Below are positions 48,567 through 57,332 of a stretch of 64,000 nt of DNA, piece by piece. The notes below the pieces were generated by a model. It worked only from the letters and a program-made list of their open reading frames with translations, was not told the origin of the DNA and did no database searches. Every line of letters begins with the position of its first letter. The stretch's first letter is position 1. The stretch comes from Synechococcus sp. CS-1329 (GTDB lineage Bacteria > Cyanobacteriota > Cyanobacteriia > PCC-6307 > Cyanobiaceae): contig NZ_JAHLYS010000001.1 in assembly GCF_025128055.1 (NCBI RefSeq), positions 1-64,000 on the forward strand. The letters run 5' to 3'. Made by a program: the position numbers and the translations under genes.

Positions 48567-49160
48567 ATGACCCTGCTCACCAGAGGCCCCTCAGGGATCA
48601 AGGGAACGGCAGCAGCCCTGCTGGCTGTGGTGGCCACCAGCAGCTGGGGAGCCGTGGTCCGCTCCGGGGAGTTCAGCCTCAGCAGTCCCCAGATCCAAGC
48701 CAACGGCAGCATCGCCGCCAGACACGTATTCAATGGCTTTGGCTGCACGGGGGAGAACATCTCACCGGCCCTGAGCTGGAGTGGAGCCCCGCCCCAGACC
48801 CAGAGCTTCGCCCTGCTGGTGCACGACAGCGATGCCCCCACCGGCGGCAGTGGTTGGTGGCACTGGCTGGTGGTGGACATCCCCGCCGGCAGCTCCCAGC
48901 TCAAGGCCGGCGCGGGCACTGCGGATGGGAAGGGCCTTCCTGCCGCTGCCCGTCAGATCCGCGGCGACTACGGCAGCCCCGGCTGGGGCGGGCCCTGCCC
49001 GCCGCTGGGCAACGCCCCCCACCGCTACACCTTCACCCTGCACGCCCTCAAGGTGAAGACCCTGGAGCTGCCGCCCGACCCCTCAGCCGCTCTGGTGGGC
49101 TTCGTGGTCAACAGCCAGAGCCTGGGCAAGGCTTCCTTCAGCGCCCTCTACGGCCGCTGA
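48567..49160 (+). CDS. YbhB/YbcL-type PEBP (Raf kinase inhibitor-like) protein, secreted
   Basis: This encodes 197 residues with a signal peptide (about 10-30) and a phosphatidylethanolamine-binding-protein fold. PEBP signatures are GENISPALSWSGAPPQTQSFALLVHDSDAPTG and GDYGSPGWGGPCPP with NAPHRYTFTLHAL. Bacterial members of this family bind anionic ligands and may inhibit proteases; in vivo function is unclear. It ends just before a convergent HLIP gene. Confidence 0.92.
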   Translation: MTLLTRGPSGIKGTAAALLAVVATSSWGAVVRSGEFSLSSPQIQANGSIAARHVFNGFGCTGENISPALSWSGAPPQTQSFALLVHDSDAPTGGSGWWHWLVVDIPAGSSQLKAGAGTADGKGLPAAARQIRGDYGSPGWGGPCPPLGNAPHRYTFTLHALKVKTLELPPDPSAALVGFVVNSQSLGKASFSALYGR

Positions 49161-49188
49161 TCGCTGATCCAGCAGAGATCAGCCGGAA

Positions 49189-49404
49189 TCAGCTCAGGTA
49201 CCAGGCCAGCACGGCCCCCAGCTGGCCGACAATCCCTTGGCCGGTGAGCCACTCGCCAACGATGGCGGCGCTGAACCCCAGCATCGCGACGCGGCCATTG
49301 AGCAGCTCCACCCCGGCGAGGGCAGTGGTGTTCCAGGGGCGGCTGGTGCTGAGCCCTTCGCCGAATTTCTCCACCGGCTCGTAGCGGAAGTTGTCGCTGC
49401 TCAT
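49189..49404 (-). CDS. High-light-inducible protein (HLIP), second copy
   Basis: This encodes 71 residues with the HLIP helix ELLNGRVAMLGFSAAIVGEWLTGQG, the conserved Glu/Asn/Arg chlorophyll-binding core and a following GQLGAVLAWYL end. It shares only the motif with the copy at 6337-6564. The start is ATG at 49404 (MSSDNFRYEPVEKFGEG); a TTG-initiated extension upstream is unlikely. Placed in the thylakoid membrane by family knowledge. It converges with the PEBP gene. Confidence 0.9.
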   Translation of the reverse strand: MSSDNFRYEPVEKFGEGLSTSRPWNTTALAGVELLNGRVAMLGFSAAIVGEWLTGQGIVGQLGAVLAWYLS

Positions 49405-49511
49405 GATTGGTGGCTCATCGGGCAAGGATCCGAGGTGATCATTCTCGCCGGCAGGGATTCCAGCAAGGGGCAGCCTATGGGCTGGGCTGCGGACTGCGGG
49501 CTGCGCCGGCG

Positions 49512-49898
49512 TCAGCAGACCAGCAGCAACAGGCGATTGCCCTCCGGATCAGCGATCCAGGCCTCGGCGCCGAAGGATTCCAGCCGGGGCGCCTCCTGGG
49601 CCGTGGCCCCCAGAGCCAGGGCCTGAGCCACCCAGGCCTGCAGCTCCGGCAGGCGCTCCTCGGCGGGGCTGGAGCGTTGCAGGCAGAGGGCCAGGCGACC
49701 TGGACTGCGGGGCTGCGGCCGCTGCGATGAGGGGGCATAGATCTCGAGGCGGCCGCCGCCGGGCCAGGCCAGCCGCCAGTGGCTGGAGGCAAGGCCCTGC
49801 TGGGCTTCGCTGCCGAGCAGGGTGGCGTAGAACCCAGCCAGGCGCTGGGGCTGATCAGCCGCCAGCACCAGGGTGGTGTCGGTCTGGGCGGTGGACAT
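49512..49898 (-). CDS. VOC/glyoxalase-superfamily protein
   Basis: This encodes 128 residues of a single vicinal-oxygen-chelate-like domain: TTLVLAADQPQRLAGFYATLLG at the start, WRLAWPGGGRLEIYAP in the middle and AWIADPEGNRLLLLV at the end. VOC proteins include glyoxalases, dioxygenases and antibiotic-resistance proteins; here no active-site set can be named, so function is open. The ATG at 49898 is chosen over an in-frame start at 49973 that would overlap the divergent phosphoesterase. Confidence 0.8.
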   Translation of the reverse strand: MSTAQTDTTLVLAADQPQRLAGFYATLLGSEAQQGLASSHWRLAWPGGGRLEIYAPSSQRPQPRSPGRLALCLQRSSPAEERLPELQAWVAQALALGATAQEAPRLESFGAEAWIADPEGNRLLLLVC

Positions 49899-49971
49899 GC
49901 TGGCCCTGGTGACGGCAGAAGCCACTCTGGGCGGGCAACGGCAGCATGGGGGCAGCAGCAGTGATCCAGCC

Positions 49972-51060
49972 ATGGCCCCATCCCTCAGCCGACGTCAGGT
50001 TCTCAGCCTGGGGGGCCTGGCCCTGGGGGGGGCGGCCTTCGCCAGCTGGCAGCGGGCCCAGGCTCAGGCGACCCCAGCGGCGGCGCTGGCCGCGGGCGCT
50101 GGCTCAGGCACTGGCGGTCTGAGGCTTCCGGCCCGCGGCGACCGGCGGCTGGTGCTGATCAGTGATCTCAATGCCAGCTACGGCTCCACCAGCTACATCC
50201 CCGAGGTGGGCCAGGGGATCGCCCTGATCCCCTCCCTGCGCCCGGATCTGGTGGTCTGCGCCGGCGACATGGTGGCCGGCCAGAAGCGAAGCCTGAGCAC
50301 CGCCCAGCTGCAGGCCATGTGGGCCGGCTTCGATCGCCAGGTGCTCAGGCCCCTGCGCCGCGCAGGCCTGCCCTTCGCCCCGACGATGGGCAACCACGAC
50401 GCTTCCAACAGCAGGGTGGGCGGCAGCTATGCCTTCGAGCGGGAGCGGCAGGAGGCCAGCCGCTACTGGCGCCGCCAGCAGGCTGACCTCGGACTCAGCT
50501 TCGTCGACGCCTCCGGCTTTCCCTTCTTCTATTCCGTGCTGCAGGGGGAGATGTTCCTGCTGGTGCTCGACGGCTCCTCCGCTCAGATCCCAGCGGAACA
50601 ACTGCGCTGGGCCGAGCGGAGCCTGGCGAGCGCTGGGGCCCGCGGCGCCAGACGCCGCCTGGTGATGGGCCACCTGCCGCTGCTGGGGGTCTCCCAGGGA
50701 CGCGACACCCCAGGCAATGTGCTGGCCCAGAGCCAGGAGTTGCGCCAGCTGCTGGAGCGCCACAGGGTGGAGGCCTACATCAGCGGCCATCAGCACGCCT
50801 ACTACCCCGGCCGGATCGGCCAGCTCGATCTGATTCAGCTGGGTGCGCTGGGCAGCGGACCCCGGAAGCTGCTGGGGCAGAGCGCGGCGCCGTTCCAGAC
50901 CATGACCGTGCTCGATTACGACTGGAGCAGCGGTCAACGCCGGGACAGCACGCTCAACATGCGCAGCAGGCAGCTGCTGGATCCAGCCGGGCTGCCACCG
51001 CGCCTGAGCGACAGCCGCGGCCGCACCCAGGTGCGCCGCTCGGCCGTTACAGGAGGTTGA
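49972..51060 (+). CDS. Tat-exported metallophosphoesterase
   Basis: This encodes 362 residues with a twin-arginine signal (SRRQVLSLGGLALGG, residues 6-20) and a calcineurin-like phosphoesterase domain. Metal ligands lie in LISDLNASYG (a variant of D-x-H with Asp kept), CAGDMVAGQ, MGNHDAS and the later GHLPLLG and GHQHAYYPG histidines. Exported enzymes of this family cleave phosphate esters in the periplasm; the substrate is unknown. Signal and motifs are clear. It overlaps the end of the convergent 2OG-oxygenase gene by 14 bp. Confidence 0.88.
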   Translation: MAPSLSRRQVLSLGGLALGGAAFASWQRAQAQATPAAALAAGAGSGTGGLRLPARGDRRLVLISDLNASYGSTSYIPEVGQGIALIPSLRPDLVVCAGDMVAGQKRSLSTAQLQAMWAGFDRQVLRPLRRAGLPFAPTMGNHDASNSRVGGSYAFERERQEASRYWRRQQADLGLSFVDASGFPFFYSVLQGEMFLLVLDGSSAQIPAEQLRWAERSLASAGARGARRRLVMGHLPLLGVSQGRDTPGNVLAQSQELRQLLERHRVEAYISGHQHAYYPGRIGQLDLIQLGALGSGPRKLLGQSAAPFQTMTVLDYDWSSGQRRDSTLNMRSRQLLDPAGLPPRLSDSRGRTQVRRSAVTGG

Positions 51061-51997
51061 TGCGGTAGAGCACCTCTTCGAGGGCATCGGCCGCCAGCAC
51101 CCCGGCCTGGCGCTGGGGATGCTCCGGGGTGCAGCAGCTTGCCAGGGGCGCCAGCAGGGTGGAGGGCCGGGCGTGGCAGAACTGCACCACGCTCAGCCGC
51201 TCCTGGAGTGAGTCGGGCGGCGCCACCACCCGGTGCAGGCCGGCGGGGATCAGGCCGTTGCTGAGCCGCTCCAGCATCAGGCCGCTGTTGATGATCACCT
51301 GGCCCTCGGGCGGCAGCGCCGGCACCCAGCGGCCGTCCACCTCCACCTCCAGGCCGGCACCGGTGGCCCTGGGCAGGGCGGTGATCAGGTTGATGTCGCC
51401 GTGGGCGGCGGCCCAGAGATGGCCGGGGCCGGGGGCCGCCGCCATGGGCGGGTAGCGGATGGCGCGGCTGAGGGTGGGGGCCTCGCTGACCATCTCCTCG
51501 AAGAAGCCCTCTGCCGCCCCCAGGCCCAGGGCGATCACCCGCAGGACGCGCCGCTGCAGATCAGCCAGCGCCGCATGGAAACTCAGCAGCACCGCGGTGA
51601 TGCCGGGCACCACGGCTTCCGGCAGCAGCGGCTCGGGGTAGAGCAGCGGATAGCGGCGGCGCAGGGGGTGGGCGGCCGGGATCGGCGCCGACCAATTGAG
51701 CATCTCCTTCCAGTCGGCCCGCTCGCTGCCGGCGGCGGTTTCCACCAGCAGACCGGTGTAACCCGTCTGGCCTGAGGCCCCAGCGGCCGTGAAGCGACCC
51801 TTGCTCTCGGCCTCGAGGGCAAAGAAGCGGGCCAGCATCCCGTAGGCCGAATCGAGCAGATCCGTGGAGAGATCGCTGCTGGTGTAAAGGAAGCCGGTGG
51901 CCAGGCTGCGCCTCACCCCCTCCACCACCGCCCGCCGGCGCCGCTCGTCACCCCGCTCGAAGGCCAGCAGATCGACATCGAGGATCGAGGACTCCAT
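51047..51997 (-). CDS. 2-oxoglutarate/Fe(II)-dependent oxygenase (isopenicillin-N-synthase-like)
   Basis: This encodes 316 residues of the 2OG-Fe(II) superfamily. The iron triad is in AHGDINLITALP (His-x-Asp, about residue 195) and LHRVVAP (distal His about 252); RLSVVQFCHA carries the 2-oxoglutarate-binding region. The N terminus begins with the DIOX_N-like part (LDVDLLAFERGDERRRRAVVEGVRRSLATGFLYTSS). Substrate is unknown; relatives act in secondary metabolism or gibberellin-type chemistry. It is close to the MidA-type gene on the same strand (9 bp between). Confidence 0.85.
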   Translation of the reverse strand: MESSILDVDLLAFERGDERRRRAVVEGVRRSLATGFLYTSSDLSTDLLDSAYGMLARFFALEAESKGRFTAAGASGQTGYTGLLVETAAGSERADWKEMLNWSAPIPAAHPLRRRYPLLYPEPLLPEAVVPGITAVLLSFHAALADLQRRVLRVIALGLGAAEGFFEEMVSEAPTLSRAIRYPPMAAAPGPGHLWAAAHGDINLITALPRATGAGLEVEVDGRWVPALPPEGQVIINSGLMLERLSNGLIPAGLHRVVAPPDSLQERLSVVQFCHARPSTLLAPLASCCTPEHPQRQAGVLAADALEEVLYRINLL

Positions 51998-52006
51998 CGG
52001 CGCAAG

Positions 52007-53161
52007 CTACGCCTCACCGCTCGGATCCTGCAGGAACAGCTCGGCGCTGGAGGCCATGGCCGGCGCGGCCTCGCCGCGGCTGAAGGCCAGCCAGCGGAAG
52101 TCGCCGAGGGCGGCGGGATCCACCAGGCGCAGCAGGGCCTCACGCCGGGCCAGCAGATCGGCCAGTGGGCCCGGCTGCTGCAGGCCGTGCAGGCGCTGGG
52201 CCAGTCCCAGGGCCAGCAGGGCTTCCCCCTGGCGGCGCTGGCCCAGGCAGCTCCAGCCGCCCGCCTCGGCGGCCTCCAGCACGCTCTCGATGCAGAGGTG
52301 TGCGGTGAGGTCCCACTGGCCGGGCTCCTGCAGCGGATCGGCGCTGGCCCGCTGGGCGCGGTAGGCCATCAAGGTGCCGTTGCTGCGCTGGGGGGCGTAG
52401 AAGCGCCAGGCCTCATGGGCGTAGTCGATCACCAGCAGGCGGCCGCGGGCCACAGCGGCGGCGCAGGCCGCCAGCCACGGGGCCAGCCCAGGGTGGAGTT
52501 CGCTGCACCAGCCCTCGGGGCGCCGTGGATCGTGGGGCAGCAGCCCGAGGGGCTCCAGTCGCGCCTGATCCTCCGGCTCCAGGGGTTCGCCGGGCTCCAG
52601 CCGCAACACCCCCTGCTGGAGCGTTATGTGCTGGCGGCGCCACTGCTCCCCGCAACGCTCGATTCGCTCCACCGCCAGGGCATCGAGCACCTCATGGGCC
52701 AGCACCACAGCGTTGAGCGGAGCGGCGGCCATCTCCTCAAAGCTGCTCCAGCGCAGCGGCAGCGGGCAGCCCTGGAGGCGCTGACGCTGGCGGGCCGCCA
52801 TGCCGGCGTTGGGCTCCACCAGCACCAGCTCCAGCCGCTGGGCCAGCTGGGGCCAGCCGGCGGCCAGGGCCTCGGCCAGCTGGGCCGCCAGGTTGCCCTC
52901 GCCGGGGCCGGTCTCCACGAGGCTGAGGCGGCCGCCCGGCAGATCCTCCAGCCAGCGGGCGAGCTGGGGGGCGAGCAGGGCCGCGAACTCCGGGCCCAGA
53001 GATGGGGCGGTGGCGAAATCACCGCCGGGGCCGATGCTGAGGCGGCCGGCACCGTAGGCGCCGTGATCGGGGTCGTGGAGCACCCACTCCATGTAGGTGC
53101 GAAAGGGCACGCTGCCGCCGGCCTGGAGCAGGCGCTCATGGAGCCAGGCGGGCAGGGACAC
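52007..53161 (-). CDS. MidA/NDUFAF7-type SAM-dependent methyltransferase (DUF185)
   Basis: This 384-residue protein has the DUF185 layout: HDPDHGAYGAGRLSIGPGGDFATAPSLGPEFAALLAPQLARW at the start, SAM motif ETGPGEGNLAAQLAEAL, then VLAHEVLDALAVERIE, and LLVIDYAHE with the later QWDLTAHLCIE block. Mitochondrial homologues methylate an arginine of complex I; in cyanobacteria a comparable target in the NDH-1 complex is possible but unproven. It starts at a GTG (53161). The 2OG-oxygenase follows closely on the same strand, and the TPM gene is divergent. Confidence 0.9.
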   Translation of the reverse strand: MSLPAWLHERLLQAGGSVPFRTYMEWVLHDPDHGAYGAGRLSIGPGGDFATAPSLGPEFAALLAPQLARWLEDLPGGRLSLVETGPGEGNLAAQLAEALAAGWPQLAQRLELVLVEPNAGMAARQRQRLQGCPLPLRWSSFEEMAAAPLNAVVLAHEVLDALAVERIERCGEQWRRQHITLQQGVLRLEPGEPLEPEDQARLEPLGLLPHDPRRPEGWCSELHPGLAPWLAACAAAVARGRLLVIDYAHEAWRFYAPQRSNGTLMAYRAQRASADPLQEPGQWDLTAHLCIESVLEAAEAGGWSCLGQRRQGEALLALGLAQRLHGLQQPGPLADLLARREALLRLVDPAALGDFRWLAFSRGEAAPAMASSAELFLQDPSGEA

Positions 53162-53208
53162 GGCCGGGAGGCAGCTCAGGGAGAATGCAGGGCCACTGAA
53201 GCAGCCGC

Positions 53209-54048
53209 ATGGCCCCTGGCGCCAGATCTCTCCTCCGCACCATCCTTGCCGGTCTGGCCGCCCTGGTGCTGCTGCTGGCGCCGCTGGGGGGGGCGGCGGG
53301 CGGGATGGCCCAGGCCGCCGACAATCCCTCGCTGCTGCCGGATCACCCCACCCCCGTGATCGATCTGGCCCGGGCGCTCACCGATGGCCAGCGCGCCAGC
53401 CTGGAGGAGCACCTGGAGGCGTTTGAGACCAGCAGCGGCTGGAAGCTGCGGGTGCTCACCCAGTACGAACGCACCCCTGGCCTGGCGGTGAAGCAGTTCT
53501 GGGGGCTGGATGAGCGCAGCCTGCTGCTGGTGGCCGATCCCCGCGGCGGCAACCTGCTCAATTTCAATGTGGGCGATGCGCTCTTCGCGCTGATGCCGCG
53601 CACCTTCTGGGTGGAGCTGCAGACCCGCTTTGGAAACCAGTACTACGTGCGGGACCACGGCGAAGACGGAGCGATTGTCGATGCACTCGCGGCGGTGGAA
53701 ACCTGCCTGGAACGCGGCGGCTGCCAGGTGGTGCCCGGCCTGCCCCAGGAGCAGTGGCTGCTCACCTTCTGCACGTCACTGCTGGGCGGCCTGATCGTGG
53801 GTTTCGCCGGCTATCCGCGCAAACAGGGCGATGTTGTGGCCTGGAGCTGGATCCTGCTGCTCTCGCCGCTGTGGGTGATGCTCTTCGTGGTCTTCGGACT
53901 GGGGCCTGTGGTGACCCGCACCTCCGATCTGCTGCCGGTGCTGCGCAATGCGCTGGGCTTCCTGGGCGGAGCCGTTGGGGCCTACCTCATCGCCCAGAAA
54001 ACCTTGGGGATTCCGGGCGCCACTGAGGGGTCCGGCAGCGGCGAATGA
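53209..54048 (+). CDS. TPM-domain protein (TLP18.3/Psb32-like), membrane anchored
   Basis: This encodes 279 residues with a signal peptide (about 10-38), a TPM domain (PVIDLARALTDGQRASLEEHLEAFETSSGWKLRVL, then RSLLLVADPRGGNLLNF), and C-terminal membrane helices (LLTFCTSLLGGLIVGFAGYP and the WSWILLLSPLWVMLFVVFGLG region). Thylakoid TPM proteins such as TLP18.3/Psb32 support photosystem II repair. The mixed lumen-domain/membrane layout fits. Start is the ATG at 53209, divergent from the MidA-type gene with 47 bp between. Confidence 0.88.
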   Translation: MAPGARSLLRTILAGLAALVLLLAPLGGAAGGMAQAADNPSLLPDHPTPVIDLARALTDGQRASLEEHLEAFETSSGWKLRVLTQYERTPGLAVKQFWGLDERSLLLVADPRGGNLLNFNVGDALFALMPRTFWVELQTRFGNQYYVRDHGEDGAIVDALAAVETCLERGGCQVVPGLPQEQWLLTFCTSLLGGLIVGFAGYPRKQGDVVAWSWILLLSPLWVMLFVVFGLGPVVTRTSDLLPVLRNALGFLGGAVGAYLIAQKTLGIPGATEGSGSGE

Positions 54049-54069
54049 AGCCCTGCCCCTGCGGGTAAC

Positions 54070-54864
54070 TCAGCGGCCGGCGCTGGCTTCCTGCAGGGCG
54101 CAGCTGAGGCTGCCGCCGGTGCAGGCGGGCTTCAGGGGAGGAGCGGCCTGGGCCACATCCGTGCGCAGGGTCCTGTTGGCCTCGATGGCGCGCAGGCTGG
54201 CCAGATTGGCCTCATAGAAGGCCCTGAGCTGGCTGTAGCGCTTCACCGGCTGGCCGTAGAAGCTGCGGCCGGCCAGGGTGGGGAAGGAAGCCCATTCCGG
54301 CGCCAGCTTGGCGGTCAGTTCGGGGGTGAGCACACCGCGATCAGTCTTGGCCAGGGCGCCACGGCGCTGAATCAGGAAAATGGCGGCCTGATCCTGCACT
54401 TCGGGACCGAAGCCCCGGATACCCAGGGCACGGGTGGCCATGGCCCAGGTGGGCGGCATGAACTGGTAGGCACCGGCGGCGGCGCTGGCGTAACCCACGG
54501 TGCGGTTGACCCGATCGGGGTGGCGATCCAGAGAGGCCATCAGGCTGCCGCCGAACATGATCCGGTAACCGACGTCTTCACCGTTGGCCCAGGTGCCCTC
54601 AGCGAAGCGGATGGTGTTGAGCAGAGCCCGCCGCTCAGGGGTGATCTCAAAGACGGCGCGCATCCCCGGCAGGTTCTGGGGAGTGGCGATCGCCAGCGAA
54701 CGGGGCTCGCTGACTGGTGCCTCACCGGGCAGGCGGATCTCCTGCCAGGAGGTGGCGTGGGCTGGTGCGCTGATGGCGACCACCAGAGCCGGCAGGAGGA
54801 GGCGACTGAGGCGGGAGACAGTAGCGAGCAAAGGATTCAGGGGAGAAAGAATAGTTGCAGGCAC
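54070..54864 (-). CDS. Lambda-lysozyme-like (GH104) muramidase / lytic transglycosylase, secreted
   Basis: This encodes about 264 residues with a signal peptide (hydrophobic core about 15-35) and a lambda-endolysin-like fold: LLNTIRFAEGTWANGEDVGYRIMFGG (catalytic Glu in the AEGT segment), HPDRVNRTVGYASAAAGAYQFMPPTWAMA and a later DQAAIFLIQRRGAL. Such enzymes cleave the glycan strand of peptidoglycan. Extra C-terminal about 80 residues are of unknown fold, with two cysteines near the end. The frame opens at a TTG at 54972, but GTG at 54864 (MPATILSPLNPLLATV) gives a proper signal peptide; even this start is uncertain. Confidence 0.85.
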   Translation of the reverse strand: MPATILSPLNPLLATVSRLSRLLLPALVVAISAPAHATSWQEIRLPGEAPVSEPRSLAIATPQNLPGMRAVFEITPERRALLNTIRFAEGTWANGEDVGYRIMFGGSLMASLDRHPDRVNRTVGYASAAAGAYQFMPPTWAMATRALGIRGFGPEVQDQAAIFLIQRRGALAKTDRGVLTPELTAKLAPEWASFPTLAGRSFYGQPVKRYSQLRAFYEANLASLRAIEANRTLRTDVAQAAPPLKPACTGGSLSCALQEASAGR

Positions 54865-55332
54865 GCTTGAGCCCGGTGGATTCCCTAGGAATCGGCCGGA
54901 AGCTGCGCTGCTGTGTTGAAGAAAAGATTTGGAGAGGGAACTTGAGCCGTTCGTAACTGCTGAGCGGGGCAAGAACTGATGGAGCGAGAAGATCTGATGA
55001 CGTCGATCAGAAACACTGATGAATGCAATCAGGCTTGTTGATCGGTGAAGAACTCAGAGAAAACCGTCGAAGCGATGGAAGACTACATCTCGGCTGGCTT
55101 TGGATGCAGGCCAATGTGTCGAACGGGCCCTTCTCCGGGGATCGTATTAGTGACAGTCGCACAACCGTCCACCGGCTATCAGAATTGGCTGCCGGGTTCA
55201 CATCACTGTTCAGCACAGGGTTTGTTGATGCAAAATCATTCGACACTCTGATCATCAGTTCTGCTGATTGAGGCTCCTAACGCGGTAGCGACCGACACAA
55301 GATCGCTTGCGCTGCAATGCTCCCCAGCAATC
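54865..55332. other. Low-GC intergenic region with a doubtful small ORF
   Basis: These about 470 bp have clearly lower GC than the flanks. An 82-codon frame runs 55023-55271 on the plus strand (ATG near 55021), and another 82-codon frame on the minus strand overlaps it, but neither shows a known motif, ribosome binding site or GC-rich third positions as in the neighbouring genes. I see no RNA gene or terminator. It may be a decayed insertion or a spacer. Confidence 0.45.
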
Positions 55333-56400
55333 TCAGCTGTAGGCGAGCGCCTGATCTTCCAGCCAGCTGGCCGCCTGCTGGGCCCCGTCCAGCGCCAGGG
55401 GACCCACGGCGGCCGGCTGCAGGGGCTGATCCAGTTCCCAGTCGCCGCAGCGCAGTTGTTCCTGGCTGAGCAGGCGGTGGCGGCCATGGCGGCGCAGCGC
55501 CTCCTCCAGCACAGGCGCCTCGGCAAAGCCCTCGCGGTGCACCAGATGAATGCCCACATCGTGGGCCAGGGCCTCACAGAAGCTGCTGTATCCGGGCTTG
55601 GTGATCAATCGCTCCACCAGCGGCATGAACTCCAGCAGGCGCAGTCCCTGGGGCAACTGGCGCACATGGGCCGCCCCCGCGGCCGAGGGATCGGTGCTCA
55701 CGAACACCCGATCGGGCCAGCGGTGGAAGGGCTCCTCCCCCAGCTCGAAGCCCAGCCCACCGAAGCTCACCAGCACGCAGCGGCTGCGCTCGGGCAACTC
55801 CAGCCGCCGGCGCAGGTCTTCGGCCCGCTGCCGCGGAGGGGCCACGGTGAGGCCCACCCGGATCTCCGGCAGTCCCCAGTCCATCGGCATCGCCAAGGGG
55901 CAGTGGATCAGCCCCTGGCCCTGGCGGTAGAGCAGGCGGCAGCGCTCAGCCCAGACCAGAAAGGGGCCGCCCATGGGGCTGTAGATGGCATCCCAGCCGA
56001 AATTGCCCACCCAGATCAGCGGCCAGCCGCCGGCCTGCGCCAGCCGCGCCAGCGCCGGTGGCACATCGCCGAGCAGCAGCACCGGTCCGGCCTGGGCCCT
56101 GAGCCAGCGGGCCTCTGCGGCGATCTGATCAGGCAGGCGCCGCTCCAGCTCATCGAGGGCCATGAGGGTGGCGGCGGGGTCAGCGCCGAGGGCATCGGCC
56201 TGCACCACCCCCACATCCCAGCCGCAGGGGCGCAGTTCAAAGGGCACCTCTCCCAGGACCGTGCCCAGGAATGCCGCCGGCAGGGAGGTGGAGAGCACCA
56301 GCCGCCAGCCGGGCTGACGCTGGGCCAGGGCCAGCAGGATGGCGCCGCTGCGGGAACCGTGGCCATAGCCGTGGCCGCTGATGGCGGCGTAGATCAGCAC
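55333..56400 (-). CDS. GT-B-type glycosyltransferase family protein
   Basis: This encodes 355 residues resembling GT28/UDP-glycosyltransferase-like proteins. The N terminus YAAISGHGYGHGSRSGAILLAL has the glycine-rich loop of the first Rossmann domain; the C-terminal half has VSFGGLGFELGEE and the late ITKPGYSSFCEALAHD block that binds the sugar nucleotide. Such proteins are often annotated as glycosyltransferases without a known acceptor. It overlaps the stop of the TIGR04168 gene by 7 bp, so the two form an operon in which this is the second gene. Confidence 0.82.
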   Translation of the reverse strand: MLIYAAISGHGYGHGSRSGAILLALAQRQPGWRLVLSTSLPAAFLGTVLGEVPFELRPCGWDVGVVQADALGADPAATLMALDELERRLPDQIAAEARWLRAQAGPVLLLGDVPPALARLAQAGGWPLIWVGNFGWDAIYSPMGGPFLVWAERCRLLYRQGQGLIHCPLAMPMDWGLPEIRVGLTVAPPRQRAEDLRRRLELPERSRCVLVSFGGLGFELGEEPFHRWPDRVFVSTDPSAAGAAHVRQLPQGLRLLEFMPLVERLITKPGYSSFCEALAHDVGIHLVHREGFAEAPVLEEALRRHGRHRLLSQEQLRCGDWELDQPLQPAAVGPLALDGAQQAASWLEDQALAYS

Positions 56401-57281
56401 GGCAGCGCTTCGGGTTGATCACCCACCGCCTGCTGCTGGACCAGGGGTTGCTGGTGCAGCCGCTGCTCGTAGAGCAACCGCCCCGTGTCCGGCTCGTACC
56501 AACGGTGGCTGGCGTGGATCAGCTGGCCCTGGTCCAGCTCCACCCAGGAGAGATGACAGAGCTGCCGCCCCTCCCCATCGACGGCATGGCGCGGCACGAA
56601 GGCGGCATTGAGATAGGCGGTGCCGCGGCGATCGATCAGGAAGCTGCGCCGCTCCCCCCGCCCGCGCTTGAGGGCGTGGTGCATGTGCCCGAAGACCACC
56701 AGCGGCAGGGGCCGCTCGACGCGGATCTGCTCGATCGCCTGGGCCAGGTCCTGGTCGCCCCAGTCGCAGGCGGGAGATTTCCAGTCGCGGCCGCAGGGAT
56801 CGCTGGCGGTGCTGCCCAGGCCACTGGGACCGCAGTGGGCGAGGAGCACCAGGGGCAGGCGCGGGTCGGCCGAGAGGGCCGCCGCGGCGATCCGCCCGGC
56901 CGACTCCGCCAGTTCGACGGGACCCCAGAGGGCCTGCACCGCCCTGGAGAGGTGATGGCCGCCACCGGCACTGCCGGGACGGCCACCCACCACCGCAAGA
57001 CCGGGTGGATCGAGGTGGCGCAGGGCCCAGCCGCAGTGGCGCTCACCGAGGCGGTCGATCTGGCGCTGCAGCTTGTGGCCGCTGTGGTCCTTGCCGGTGT
57101 CGTGGTTGCCGAGGATGCAGGCCACCGGCAGGGACAGGTCGGCGAGGCTGGCGGCGATGCGTTGGTGGCCGTCGCTGAGATCGCCCACCACCAGCAGGGC
57201 ATCGGGAGCGATCCGGCTGAGCAGGTCCACATCCCGCCGGTCCCATTGCCCGTGCAGATCCCCGGCAATGGCAAGGCGCAT
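56394..57281 (-). CDS. TIGR04168-type metallophosphoesterase
   Basis: This encodes 295 residues of a calcineurin-like phosphoesterase with the full set of metal motifs: GDLHGQW, VGDLSDG, GNHD (ILGNHDTGKDHSG), LLAHCGPSGLG and GHMHHAL. It fits the cyanobacterial TIGR04168 family of unknown substrate. No signal peptide, so cytosolic. It is the first gene of a two-gene minus-strand run with the glycosyltransferase (55333-56400) and is divergent from nadA with about 50 bp between starts. Confidence 0.88.
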   Translation of the reverse strand: MRLAIAGDLHGQWDRRDVDLLSRIAPDALLVVGDLSDGHQRIAASLADLSLPVACILGNHDTGKDHSGHKLQRQIDRLGERHCGWALRHLDPPGLAVVGGRPGSAGGGHHLSRAVQALWGPVELAESAGRIAAAALSADPRLPLVLLAHCGPSGLGSTASDPCGRDWKSPACDWGDQDLAQAIEQIRVERPLPLVVFGHMHHALKRGRGERRSFLIDRRGTAYLNAAFVPRHAVDGEGRQLCHLSWVELDQGQLIHASHRWYEPDTGRLLYEQRLHQQPLVQQQAVGDQPEALPC

Positions 57282-57332
57282 GTGGGCCGTGACGACTACT
57301 CCCTTCCCTAGGCTGGAGTCATCCTGCCCCAG

